64,000 bases of DNA from Candidatus Trichofilum aggregatum (lineage in GTDB: Bacteria; Chloroflexota; Anaerolineae; Promineifilales; Promineifilaceae): positions 62,001-126,000 of the forward strand of contig JADJUV010000172.1 in NCBI GenBank assembly GCA_016716885.1. Reading direction: 5' to 3'. The position numbers and the translations under genes were made by a program. Each line of letters begins with the position of its first letter. Positions within the stretch are counted from its first letter, which is position 1. Under the pieces are notes generated by a model. It ran no database searches. It was not told the DNA's origin and worked only from the letters and a program-made list of their open reading frames with translations. This document shows positions 25,707 through 37,718 of this stretch, piece after piece.

Positions 25707-27251
25707 TCACATCGGCGAAATACCGTGTTTTCTCGGCACGTGGTTTTCCCGTTTGGACAGGGTGAGTTCCAGGCTTTTGATGAGGATGCGCCGGGTGTCA
25801 CGGGGTTCGATCACGTCGTCAATGAGGCCACGCGCGGCCGCGACGTAGGGATTGTTGAACCGTTTTTCGTAATCTTCGACCAGTTCGGTACGGCGTGCGG
25901 CCGCGTCCTCAGCCTGCTTGATCTCATTACGAAACAAAATGTTGACCGCCCCTTCCGCCCCCATCACGGCGATTTCGGCATTGGGCCAGGCGTAGAGCAA
26001 GTCGCCCCGCAACCCTTTGCTACTCATCACGCAATACGCGCCGCCATAACTTTTGCGCAGAATCACCATCAGTTTGGGCACAGTGGCCTCGCTGTAGGCG
26101 TAAATCATCCGCGCCCCATTGCGGATGATGCCGCCGTACTCCTGATCCCGACCGGGCAGGAAACCAGGCACGTCTTGTAAGGTGATGATGGGGATGTTGT
26201 AGGCGTCACAGATACGGATGAAGTGGGTGGTTTTGACCGAGGCTTTGATGTCAATACAACCCGCCAACACCATCGGCTGGTTGGCGACGATACCGACGAC
26301 CCAGCCGTTGAGCCGGGCAAACCCGACCACCATGTTTTCGGCCCATAGGCTGTGGACCTCAAAGAAGCGGCCATCGTCCACGACGCTGGTGATAACCTGG
26401 CGCACGTCATACGGTTTGTGGGGATCGGTGGGCACGATTTGTTCCAGCTCGGGACAGCGGCGATCAGGGTCGTCATGCGGCCGCACATAAGGCGGGTCTT
26501 CCTTGTTGTTGGCGGGCAGGTAGGTGAGCAACTGCCGCACCTGCGCCAGACATTCCTGATCATCTTTGGTCAGGAAATGGGCCACCCCACTTTCCTGGCT
26601 GTGAATCAGGCCGCCGCCCAGCTCTTCCAGGCTCACATTCTCCTGCATCACCGCCCGCACCACATCCGGCCCGGTGATGAACATGTAGCTGTTCTCCGTC
26701 ATAAACACGAAGTCGGTCAGCGCGGGTGAATAGACGGCTCCCCCGGCACACGGCCCCAAAATGACGGAAATTTGGGGAATCACCCCGGATGCTTCGCAGT
26801 TGGCGTCGAAAATGCGGGCATAACCGCCCAGGCTATCCACTCCTTCCTGAATACGCGCCCCGCCGGAGTCGTTCAGGGCGACGAATGGACAGCCGTATTC
26901 CAGGGCCATCCGCATCACTTTGACGATTTTGTTGGCGTGCATCTCCCCCAGCGACCCACCCATAACGGCGATGTCTTGCGCGGCCGCGATTACCTGCCGC
27001 CCATTGACCAGGCCAAACCCGGTCACGACCCCATCCCCATAGCGCGACTCTTTCCCCCCTAAGTAGCTGTCATAACGCGGCCGCACCAACGCATCAATCT
27101 CCGTAAACGTACCGGGATCAAACAACTGGTTAATCCGCTCCCGCGCCGTCAGCCGCCCTTTTTGATGTTGTGTTTCTGCTTCTTTGGCCGTACCCAACGA
27201 AATTTCTTTGCGCTGGCGTAAATCTTGCCGGTAAAAGTCCATTGTTTTCAT
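25707..27251 (-). CDS. Acyl-CoA carboxylase carboxyltransferase, PccB type
   Basis: 514 residues, two crotonase-like halves as in PccB/AccD5. It moves the carboxyl from biotin to an acyl-CoA. Seen are KGRLTARERINQLFDPGTF, NDSGGARIQEGVDSLGGY, GPCAGGAVYSPALTDF in the first half and DVPGFLPGRDQEYGGIIRNGA, KSYGGAYCVMSSKGL in the second. In Streptomyces enzymes the residue after YGGAY is Asp for propionyl and Ile for acetyl preference; here it is Cys, so substrate choice is open. With BC and BCCP it makes a complete enzyme likely to feed extender units to the nearby synthase. Confidence 0.94.
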   Translation of the reverse strand: MKTMDFYRQDLRQRKEISLGTAKEAETQHQKGRLTARERINQLFDPGTFTEIDALVRPRYDSYLGGKESRYGDGVVTGFGLVNGRQVIAAAQDIAVMGGSLGEMHANKIVKVMRMALEYGCPFVALNDSGGARIQEGVDSLGGYARIFDANCEASGVIPQISVILGPCAGGAVYSPALTDFVFMTENSYMFITGPDVVRAVMQENVSLEELGGGLIHSQESGVAHFLTKDDQECLAQVRQLLTYLPANNKEDPPYVRPHDDPDRRCPELEQIVPTDPHKPYDVRQVITSVVDDGRFFEVHSLWAENMVVGFARLNGWVVGIVANQPMVLAGCIDIKASVKTTHFIRICDAYNIPIITLQDVPGFLPGRDQEYGGIIRNGARMIYAYSEATVPKLMVILRKSYGGAYCVMSSKGLRGDLLYAWPNAEIAVMGAEGAVNILFRNEIKQAEDAAARRTELVEDYEKRFNNPYVAAARGLIDDVIEPRDTRRILIKSLELTLSKRENHVPRKHGISPM

Positions 27252-27289
27252 AACAAATGCCTCGTTCTTCTGCCTGTTTGAACAGGAAT

Positions 27290-27350
27290 TGCGTGTTTCG
27301 TGGTGCGTGTTGCGTAGCTAAACGAAACGCACCACGCACCACCGAAAAAA
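27290..27350. repeat. GTGCGTGTT word repeat
   Basis: GTTTCGTGGTGCGTGTTGCG and, after a short gap, complementary ACGCACCACGCACC words form an imperfect hairpin between the CT and ZIP genes. Related words occur inside the PPTase gene at about 29925-29995. Confidence 0.7.
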
Positions 27351-27366
27351 CCCTAAATATTGAAAG

Positions 27367-28188
27367 TCACCCCAACGCCACATCCAACGTCATCATCAGG
27401 GCAAAACCGAGCATGGCTCCCATCGTGGCGATGTCGGTGTTTTTTCGCAATTGGGACTCTGGGATCAAATCTTCAACTACCACAAAAATCATGGCTCCGG
27501 CGGCGAAGGCCAGCGCGTAGGGTAGGAGGGTTTGTACCGATAACACCGCCCAGGCCCCAATCACCCCGGCGGCCACTTCCACCAGGCCGGAGAGTTGCCC
27601 GAACCAAAAGCTACGGATTCGAGACAGCCCTTCTCGGCGCAAGGGCACGGAAACGGCCATCCCTTCGGGGAAGTTTTGGATGCCGATGCCCAGGGCCAAA
27701 ACGATGGCCCCGGCCAAAGTCGCTGCGGGTAGATGGGCCGCGGCCGCGCCAAACGCTACCCCCACCGCCAACCCTTCCGGGATGTTGTGCAAGGTAATCG
27801 CCAGCACCAACAAAATGCTCTTGCGCCATTGGGTGTGAAACCCTTCCGCCTGCTCCGGGGGCAAACCCATGTGCAGATGGGGCAACACCCAGTCCACCGC
27901 CCGCAAAAACAGGCCACCCAGCAAAAAACCACTGGTCGCCGGAATCCAGGCGGGAACGTGGTTGGCTTCGGCCATCTCAATGGCCGGGGCCAAAAGCGAC
28001 CAATAGCTGGCGGCGATCATCACCCCGGCGGCAAAACCCAACATGCCATCCAGCACTTTTTGGTTGATGGTTTTGAAAAAGAAGACGGCTGAAGCCCCTA
28101 AAGCGGTTACGAACCAGGTAAAGCCGGTGGCGAAAAGGGCCTGTGTTATTGGGCTGAGGGTTGTAAACCAGTTGGTGATGACGGTCAT
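27367..28188 (-). CDS. ZIP family metal transporter
   Basis: 273 residues from the ATG at 28188; an alternative start at 28245 adds 19 residues, and neither has a clear ribosome site. About eight membrane helices are seen. The metal-binding helices IV and V carry HNIPEGLAVGVAFG and IGIQNFPEGMAVSVPL, the hallmark HNxPEG/xNFPEG pair of zinc/iron transporters. A short loop LPHLHMGLPPEQAEGFH holds three His. It imports divalent metal, probably zinc, across the cytoplasmic membrane. It is followed in the same direction by no metal gene, but a HEXXH protein lies upstream. Confidence 0.92.
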   Translation of the reverse strand: MTVITNWFTTLSPITQALFATGFTWFVTALGASAVFFFKTINQKVLDGMLGFAAGVMIAASYWSLLAPAIEMAEANHVPAWIPATSGFLLGGLFLRAVDWVLPHLHMGLPPEQAEGFHTQWRKSILLVLAITLHNIPEGLAVGVAFGAAAAHLPAATLAGAIVLALGIGIQNFPEGMAVSVPLRREGLSRIRSFWFGQLSGLVEVAAGVIGAWAVLSVQTLLPYALAFAAGAMIFVVVEDLIPESQLRKNTDIATMGAMLGFALMMTLDVALG

Positions 28189-28308
28189 GGGATGGTGATT
28201 AGTATGTTGGCGTAGGGTGTGTTTTGATTTCGGTTGATGACCCATGTAGTGCCTGGCACGGGGCAGAAAATCGGGTCATGTCGGAGTTCGCCGCCCCGTG
28301 CCAGGCAC

Positions 28309-29538
28309 TTATAATGGCAACTCATTTGCAACACACCGGTTGGCGTATTGATTTCGTGCGGTGGACTCTGGCCTGACCGCTTCCCGGAGCAGGTCTTCGA
28401 GCATCAGGTCGGGGTCAAAGGCCCGCTCTTTCCAGTCTGGCAAAAGGCGATCCAGCAGGATGGCCTGGGCCATACCGGTGTAATAGAAACGGGTGTCTCC
28501 TTCGCGGCCGCTTAATCTCCCTATCTCGCCCACCTGCCCTGACCAGTACCGTTCCCGTGTCGTGTAGGCGTGGAAATCCTCGTCAGCGGCGAGTTCGGGC
28601 CGAGGGGTGTAGGTGGGGGACGCGGCCGCGACCTGGCCAATGGTCACTTCGGCATATTTGGCCAGCCCTTCCAGCCATTCTCGTTGCTGTTCAAAGGTGA
28701 TTAGATCGTCACTCAGCCCCAGCGTGGCCCGGCGTTCATCTCGTTGGGTGAGGAATTGTTGTACCAACGCGGCCGCTTCTTCATCCGTTTCTGCTCTTAC
28801 AGCCGCCTGAAGTAAATCTACTTCTGCCTGCCAGGCGGCCTCGGAAGTGGCATCATCCCAGGGGTATTGGCTGTTGTGCGAGTTGGCAAACTCTGCGGCC
28901 GCGAGCCGTTCCGGGACAACCGTGCCCTGGAAAACATGGAACGATTCGTGCTCCAAGGCGGCCATGTAGGTGTCTGTTTCACCCATAATCAGGTTCCACA
29001 TAAACCGGTAGGGGAAAATGGCCGCCAGAAACGGGGGCAAACTCGCCTGAAAATCCTGGTAGAAAGCGACTTCGGCATATTCCCGCGTCCACATCGTGGC
29101 TACCCATTGTTCACCCACCTTCACCGTGAAGTTCTCCGGCGTCATATCGGGATCGGGCAAAGGCTGGCGGTAATAGGCTTCACCGAAGAAATCATCGTCA
29201 GGAACCCGTTCCCAGGGGCCGCCCCGCGCTTGTTCCTGGGGCATTTGTAGCCACCCATCCGGCGGATCGGCGTACCCCACCAGGAAAGCATACGCCTCGT
29301 TATAAACGATAAGGGGCACATCCACCTCATCCCAACCGGGCCAGACTTCCCCGCCCACGTTTTGCCGTAGTTGGATCACCTCAGCCAACTGGGCCTTACT
29401 CTCAGCCGAGAGATGGTCTGTTTCCTGGGAATGGGTGGGCAGGTTGCGGTTGCTGAGCGCCAGGACAACCATACCCAGCAGGCACAATCCCACCAACCCG
29501 ATGACAGTCAGAATGACGCCGCGTAATACTCTTTTCAT
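28309..29538 (-). CDS. Membrane-anchored HEXXH putative metallopeptidase
   Basis: 409 residues from the ATG at 29538, with AGGAA upstream. An N-terminal membrane helix (VLRGVILTVIGLVGLCLLGMVVLAL) anchors an extracytoplasmic domain. Near residue 190 ALEHESFHVFQG contains HEXXH, and WLEGLAKYAEV about 110 residues later supplies a possible third Glu ligand, a gluzincin-like layout. I do not recognise the family by name. A zinc-dependent protease role is inference and fits the neighbouring ZIP transporter. It lies between that transporter and the PPTase gene. Confidence 0.6.
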   Translation of the reverse strand: MKRVLRGVILTVIGLVGLCLLGMVVLALSNRNLPTHSQETDHLSAESKAQLAEVIQLRQNVGGEVWPGWDEVDVPLIVYNEAYAFLVGYADPPDGWLQMPQEQARGGPWERVPDDDFFGEAYYRQPLPDPDMTPENFTVKVGEQWVATMWTREYAEVAFYQDFQASLPPFLAAIFPYRFMWNLIMGETDTYMAALEHESFHVFQGTVVPERLAAAEFANSHNSQYPWDDATSEAAWQAEVDLLQAAVRAETDEEAAALVQQFLTQRDERRATLGLSDDLITFEQQREWLEGLAKYAEVTIGQVAAASPTYTPRPELAADEDFHAYTTRERYWSGQVGEIGRLSGREGDTRFYYTGMAQAILLDRLLPDWKERAFDPDLMLEDLLREAVRPESTARNQYANRCVANELPL

Positions 29539-29620
29539 CTCATCGTTCCTAACCACCGAGGAGTGAGCATCCTCAGATGCGAACGGCACGTGGGCGTGCC
29601 TTGCTCCTCATTAAAACGGA

Positions 29621-29690
29621 TCGTTCGGTATTAACTTAGCGGTTTTAGATTGCGGCAGTCTTCAAGACTGCCGCAATCTCGCGAACCCAG
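29621..29690. repeat. IR-B palindrome, second copy
   Basis: Inverted counterpart of 24066-24125: GTATTAACTTAGCGGTTTT followed by the palindrome around GCGGCAGTCTTCAAGACTGC. It overlaps the 3' end of the PPTase gene, and the last residues RLRQS and its stop codon are read from the palindrome. Confidence 0.85.
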
Positions 29691-30414
29691 CTATTCCCAC
29701 AGCGACGGTCAGAACAAAATCTTCTTTGACCTGCCACCAACCATTCAGGGTTGGGGCCGGGCGGGGAAGACGGCTGTTATCGCATTGGATCGTAAACGGT
29801 GTCCAATCGGTCGGCGGCTCGACAAACGGCTCGATCAGGCATTCAACCGCCCGCGTGTCCACACTTAGGCCCAGGTGTAACGCTTTCAGCACAGCTTCTT
29901 TGGCACTCCAGGTAGCATTGATGAGCGTGGTGCGTATGGCGTGGTGCGTATTTGCCTGGTTACGTAACACGCAACACGCAACACGCTCCTTCTCCTCAAC
30001 CGTGAAATAATCTTCCACAAACCCATCACTCCGTGCCGTAATCTGCTCCAAATCGGCCCCGATGGCCCATTGGGGCTTTTCCACCACCGCACAAAAGGCA
30101 TGGTTGTTGCTGTGGCTGAGGGAAAGGGAGTAACCCGTTGCCAGTGACCAGTGACCCGTAATCAGGGGTACGCCATCCGCGTTGTTAATGATGCTGAAAC
30201 TGTCCAAAGGAATGGTGTGGCCCGTGTGCTCGCGCAGCCGGTTTTGCAGGAGCAATTTGGCCGTCCAGCGGCCGCAAAGCCAATCCCGTTTTCTCTTCTC
30301 CGTTGTTAAATGTTGCCACCGCTCCCGCTCCACGGCACTTAACAACCCGGCCGGGGGAATACCCCGCGCCAGGTCGGGATGGGTCTCCGTGGATTGCATG
30401 AGCCAGTGAATCAT
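29662..30414 (-). CDS. 4'-phosphopantetheinyl transferase, Sfp type
   Basis: 250 residues from the ATG at 30414; upstream in-frame sequence is only word repeat. It attaches phosphopantetheine to carrier proteins. Seen are KRKRDWLCGRWTAKLLLQ, the Mg site IGADLEQI near residue 125, and FTVEEKERV and WSAKEAVLKALHLGLSVD. Two word repeats lie inside the gene: LITGHWSLATGYS (about 30140) and ACCVLRNQANTHHAIR (about 29960). It is the next gene after the megasynthase on the same strand, so its target is most likely those ACP domains. Confidence 0.92.
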   Translation of the reverse strand: MIHWLMQSTETHPDLARGIPPAGLLSAVERERWQHLTTEKRKRDWLCGRWTAKLLLQNRLREHTGHTIPLDSFSIINNADGVPLITGHWSLATGYSLSLSHSNNHAFCAVVEKPQWAIGADLEQITARSDGFVEDYFTVEEKERVACCVLRNQANTHHAIRTTLINATWSAKEAVLKALHLGLSVDTRAVECLIEPFVEPPTDWTPFTIQCDNSRLPRPAPTLNGWWQVKEDFVLTVAVGIAGFARLRQS

Positions 30415-30490
30415 GGGAATGGTGAATGGTAAACGGTGAACGGTGAATGGTGAACGGCTCATTCGCCATTCACCATTCACCATTTACCAT
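30415..30490. repeat. GGTGAATGGTGAA word repeat
   Basis: Tandem GGTGAATG/GGTAAACG words and their complements form a hairpin-prone spacer between the synthase and the PPTase gene. The same words lie in the synthase linker at 34376-34425 and near 37675. Confidence 0.8.
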
Positions 30491-33022
30491 TTACAATTGA
30501 ACCGTGCCCGGCAACTGCACCGTCCGGTAATCGGTCAGTTCTACGTACACATGGCCCTCGCTGTCTACCACCTGGGCGTTGAAGGATGCGCCGTTGTGGT
30601 TGGCCTGGACGAGGGCGTAGAGGCGGCTGGCCGCTGGCGGTTGGCCGTTGGCGGCTGGCAGGGGATGGGATTTGACCTCACCGATGGCGAGGGGGAGGGC
30701 CATGACCCCTTTCGTCTTGATTTCCCACACGCCTGCCGTCTGGAAACAGAGTTCGATCAAACGGGGGAGCATGAGGTCCGCGGCCGCATCCGGGTTCGTA
30801 TTCGCCGGTAATTTGTCCGCCAGCAGGCCCACCGCCGTCTCGCCATCCACCTGTGCCCGCTCCAACACCCGGTAGGCCGGGCCGTGGAAGTAAATCTGGT
30901 AGATGGCGTCCTGTTTGATGTTCAACTTGCGCGTAGAGGGCGCGGTAAACGCCACCTTTGGCGCAGGAGCCGGGGTGCGGCTCAGACGGACATCAGCCAG
31001 GAAGTGCCGGTTTTCTTGCAGGGGCAGGCCTGGTTTGGCCGGTTGCAACTTCGACCACAGTTCGCCGTGGGCCAGCAGTTCCCCATCGGCTACTGCTTCC
31101 AGCCACATCTTGAGATAAAGGGTCTGCGGCCGCATCCTATGAAACTTAAACGGTCGCTCAAACTGCTCATTCACCACCGCCTGCACCGTGTAACCGGGGG
31201 CCAGCACCTGGGCTAGTTGGGCGAACGTTTCCGTGCCCATCACCCCTGGCAGAAGCGGCACACCGTCCATCGCGTGGTCGTAGAGGAATGGCTGTTCGTT
31301 GGGGTCCAGGGTGGTTTCGGCGGTGACGGGGCCATAAAGCGGGGCCGAGGTGAGTTGACCAACCATCAGGTAGGGTGGATGTTGTGCGGTCAGCCAGGTC
31401 GCGGCCGCATTCACATCCAACCCCCCATCCGCATCAAACTCCTCCACCATCAGGCCCAGTTTCCCGGCCACGACGATTTCACCACCGCCGTAGAGCAGTT
31501 CGCGCCGCACGGTGGGGATACCCACTTCCGGCGGGAGCATGTCAATCCCGGCCATCTCCATAATTTTGGGGATAGAACCGCGTGTCGCCATGCCGATGCC
31601 ACCCCAGGCTGTCCAGTCGAGGGCGATGGCGCGGGTTTGGCCCGTCTGGTTCAGATAACTCGTCCATTTGCACAGTAAATCGTTGGCCGCGCTGTAATCG
31701 GTCTGGCCGTTGTTGCCGAACCGCCCGGCCACCGAGCTAAACACGACGGTGGCACCGATGGGCAGGTCTGCGGCCGCGTGCAACAAATGATAAAACCCGT
31801 CCGCCTTCACATCGTAGACCAGGTTGAACTGGGCCGGGTCTTTGTCGGGCAAACTGCGGCTGATTTCCACCCCGGCGGCATGAATGAGGGCGTCAATCCG
31901 GCCAAAGCGCTGGCGGATGTCGTTCACCACCTGGGTGATGGCGTTCCCATCGCGCAAATCCAGGCTGTGATAAAACGCCTGTCCGCCCGCCGCCTGCACC
32001 GTTTCCATCGCCCGCAGAGCCGCTTCGAGCCGTTCCACCACCATGATTTTCTTCTCAATCAGGGCGGGGGTGGGTTTTTCCCCGGCGGCTTTGGCCGTGG
32101 TGATGAGCTGTTGTTTGAGGGCGTCTTTGCTCTGGCGGAAGAGGGCGATGTGGGGGTCGGCTGGGTTGGGTTCCCCGGCCAGGTCGAGCAGGTAGAAGGT
32201 GGCCCCGGTCGCGGCCGCGAGGTCGGCAATGATGGCACTCGTTATCCCGCCAGCCGCGCCGGTCACAACCAACACACTATGCTCGTCCAGGCTGACACGG
32301 GGCGTCGTGTTCAGGTCAAGGGGTTGTTCGCGCAGGCTGATGCCCCACCGGTCCCCCTGCCGATAACCCACTTCTACCAGACCGGGGTCGTGCAAGGTTT
32401 CGGCGATGAGGGTCTGGGCGATGAAATCGGGCGCGGCCGCGTCGAAGTCCACCGCTTTGACCAGACAATCCCCTTTTTCCCGTTTGAACGCCTTCGTGAA
32501 GCCGGTCACACTCCCGCCCAGAGGTGTGGCCGCCCCTGTGGGGCCGTAACCATGTTGACCGCCTAGCCGGGTGGCTGTGACGAGGAAAGGATGGGCCGGG
32601 TAGAGTGCCCGCATGGTGGTATACAGTTCTTTAATCCGCACCTGGTTGAGGTGTTGCCAGGTGGGTAGGTCAATCTCGTTGAGGGCTGGCTCCGGGTCTA
32701 AGGCTGAGAGCCAGTAGACGCCGGACACGGGCGCGGCCGCGAGCCATTCTTGCACCGTTTTCTCCACATCACCGCCATTCAGGGTCAGCACCGTGACACC
32801 CAACGCCTGCAACCGGGTCGTCAGTTCCGTCGCCACACCCCCCTGGTCGGGTTGGATGATGACGCGGGCTGGTGCGCCGAGGACGACGCCGGTGGGTTTG
32901 CAGAGGGTGAGTTGCGGCCGCAGGACGGGCGTAGGAACCCGGCGGGGAACCTGATTGGTTATGTCGAGGGCTGGGGGTTGCGGCCGCTTAACCGGAAAAG
33001 GGCGGGCAGGTTCAACCGCCAC
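30491..33022 (-). CDS. Megasynthase C-terminal part: ketoreductase and dehydratase
   Basis: 843 residues as read. An N-terminal pseudo-Rossmann half (about 45-230) is followed by the KR with NAD(P) loop VTGAAGGITSAI near 270 and the catalytic SSVAGRFGNNGQTDYSAAND near 450. From about 560 a hot-dog dehydratase follows: FLYDHAMDGVPLLPGVMG with the catalytic His, then IYFHGPAYRVLERAQ. This is the KR-DH order of PUFA-synthase-like type I systems. The apparent GTG start is probably internal: a run of five C near 33040 breaks the frame from the last ACP. SHPLPAANGQPPAASR near the end is a word repeat. Confidence 0.9.
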   Translation of the reverse strand: MAVEPARPFPVKRPQPPALDITNQVPRRVPTPVLRPQLTLCKPTGVVLGAPARVIIQPDQGGVATELTTRLQALGVTVLTLNGGDVEKTVQEWLAAAPVSGVYWLSALDPEPALNEIDLPTWQHLNQVRIKELYTTMRALYPAHPFLVTATRLGGQHGYGPTGAATPLGGSVTGFTKAFKREKGDCLVKAVDFDAAAPDFIAQTLIAETLHDPGLVEVGYRQGDRWGISLREQPLDLNTTPRVSLDEHSVLVVTGAAGGITSAIIADLAAATGATFYLLDLAGEPNPADPHIALFRQSKDALKQQLITTAKAAGEKPTPALIEKKIMVVERLEAALRAMETVQAAGGQAFYHSLDLRDGNAITQVVNDIRQRFGRIDALIHAAGVEISRSLPDKDPAQFNLVYDVKADGFYHLLHAAADLPIGATVVFSSVAGRFGNNGQTDYSAANDLLCKWTSYLNQTGQTRAIALDWTAWGGIGMATRGSIPKIMEMAGIDMLPPEVGIPTVRRELLYGGGEIVVAGKLGLMVEEFDADGGLDVNAAATWLTAQHPPYLMVGQLTSAPLYGPVTAETTLDPNEQPFLYDHAMDGVPLLPGVMGTETFAQLAQVLAPGYTVQAVVNEQFERPFKFHRMRPQTLYLKMWLEAVADGELLAHGELWSKLQPAKPGLPLQENRHFLADVRLSRTPAPAPKVAFTAPSTRKLNIKQDAIYQIYFHGPAYRVLERAQVDGETAVGLLADKLPANTNPDAAADLMLPRLIELCFQTAGVWEIKTKGVMALPLAIGEVKSHPLPAANGQPPAASRLYALVQANHNGASFNAQVVDSEGHVYVELTDYRTVQLPGTVQL

Positions 33023-33354
33023 CTCCTTCCCGTTGGGGGAACTGGGAGACTGAGAGACTGAGAGACTGGACTGGAGACTGGAGACTGGTCATTGGTCACT
33101 GCTAACTGCTGACTGCTAAACTGCTGACTGGCTAACTCCGGTCGCATCTCCTTCACAAACCCCACCACATGCCGCAGAGTCGGGTAATCGCGCAGTTTCA
33201 AATCATCCCGGCGGGGAATGTCGAACGCCTTACGGATGGCCGCAAAGGTTTCCGCCTGTTTCACCGTATCAATGCCCAAATCCGCTTCCATGTCCAGGTC
33301 TAACTCCAACATCTCCACCGGATACCCCGTTTGTGCGGCGACGATTTCCATCAC
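32959..33354 (-). CDS. Megasynthase ACP domain 4
   Basis: 131 residues. One carrier domain (about residues 1-75): VEMLELDLDMEADLGIDTVKQAETFAAIRKAFDIPRRDDLKLRDYPTLRHVVGFV, cited here as its positions. The phosphopantetheine position reads GIDT, Thr instead of Ser. The tail QQFSSQQLAVTNDQSPVSSPVSQSLSLPV is encoded by 8-bp AGACTGAG words and related ACTGGTCA words. After it the frame should pass into the KR part but is broken at a C run near 33040. Confidence 0.8.
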   Translation of the reverse strand: MMEIVAAQTGYPVEMLELDLDMEADLGIDTVKQAETFAAIRKAFDIPRRDDLKLRDYPTLRHVVGFVKEMRPELASQQFSSQQLAVTNDQSPVSSPVSQSLSLPVPPTGRRWRLNLPALFRLSGRNPQPST

Positions 33355-33371
33355 TTTGGCCTGAACGTCGT

Positions 33372-33719
33372 CTAAAGAAGGAGACTGAGAGACTGAGAGA
33401 CTGAGAGACTGGAGACTGGAGACTGGTCACTGGTCACTGCTAACTGCTGACTGCTGACTGCTGACTGCTGACTGGCTAACTCCGGCCGCATCTCCTTCAC
33501 AAACCCCACCACATGCCGCAGGGTTGGGTAATCGCGCAGTTTCAAATCATCCCGGCGGGGAATGTCGAACGCTTTGCGGATGGCGGCGAAGGTTTCCGCC
33601 TGTTTCACCGTGTCAATGCCCAAATCCGCTTCCATGTCCAGGTCTAACTCCAGCATGTCCTGGGGATAGCCGGTTTGCGCGGCGACGATTTCCATCACTT
33701 TGGCCTGAACCTCGTCCAA
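33372..33719 (-). CDS. Megasynthase ACP domain 3
   Basis: 115 residues. DEVQAKVMEIVAAQTGYP leads into a carrier domain nearly identical to the other copies, again with GIDT at the attachment site. The linker SQQSAVSSQQLAVTSDQSPVSS and SVSQSLSLLL comes from tandem repeats. The frame leaves phase within the 8-bp repeat at about 33380-33410, where one more or one fewer unit would restore it to ACP 4 (LDDVQAKVMEIVAAQ). Confidence 0.8.
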   Translation of the reverse strand: MDEVQAKVMEIVAAQTGYPQDMLELDLDMEADLGIDTVKQAETFAAIRKAFDIPRRDDLKLRDYPTLRHVVGFVKEMRPELASQQSAVSSQQLAVTSDQSPVSSLSVSQSLSLLL

Positions 33720-33950
33720 AGCGGCGAGACTGAGAGACTGAGAGACTGGAGACTGGAGACTGGAGACTGGTCATGGCTGACCCGCTGACTGCTGACTGCT
33801 GATTGCTGACTGGCTAACTCCGGTCGCATCTCCTTCACAAACCCCACCACATGCCGCAGGGTTGGGTAGTCACGCAATTTCAAATCATCACGGCGCGGAA
33901 TGTCGAACGCTTTACGGATGGCGGCGAAGGTTTCGGCCTGTTTCACCGTG

Positions 33951-33973
<23 letters not shown>
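33695..33973 (-). CDS. Megasynthase ACP domain 2, N terminus lost
   Basis: 92 residues as read, starting at MEADLGIDTVKQAETF, so helix I of the carrier fold is missing. The frame upstream runs into an unrelated GC-rich stretch of about 80 bp (33990-34070). The C-terminal linker is the usual repeat-coded Ser/Gln stretch and it leaves phase before ACP 3. Confidence 0.75.
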
Positions 33974-37577
<3,604 letters not shown>

Positions 37578-37718
37578 GGCGTTGTCCAGCTTTTCCTTTA
37601 GTTCGGCGGGTGTTTTGGCGCCGAGGGCGAGGATGCCGCGGAAGGGGAGGGTGGGACTGAGAGACTGAATGGAGAATGGTGAATGGTGAATCTGGCAGAG
37701 ACTGGTGACTGTGCACTG

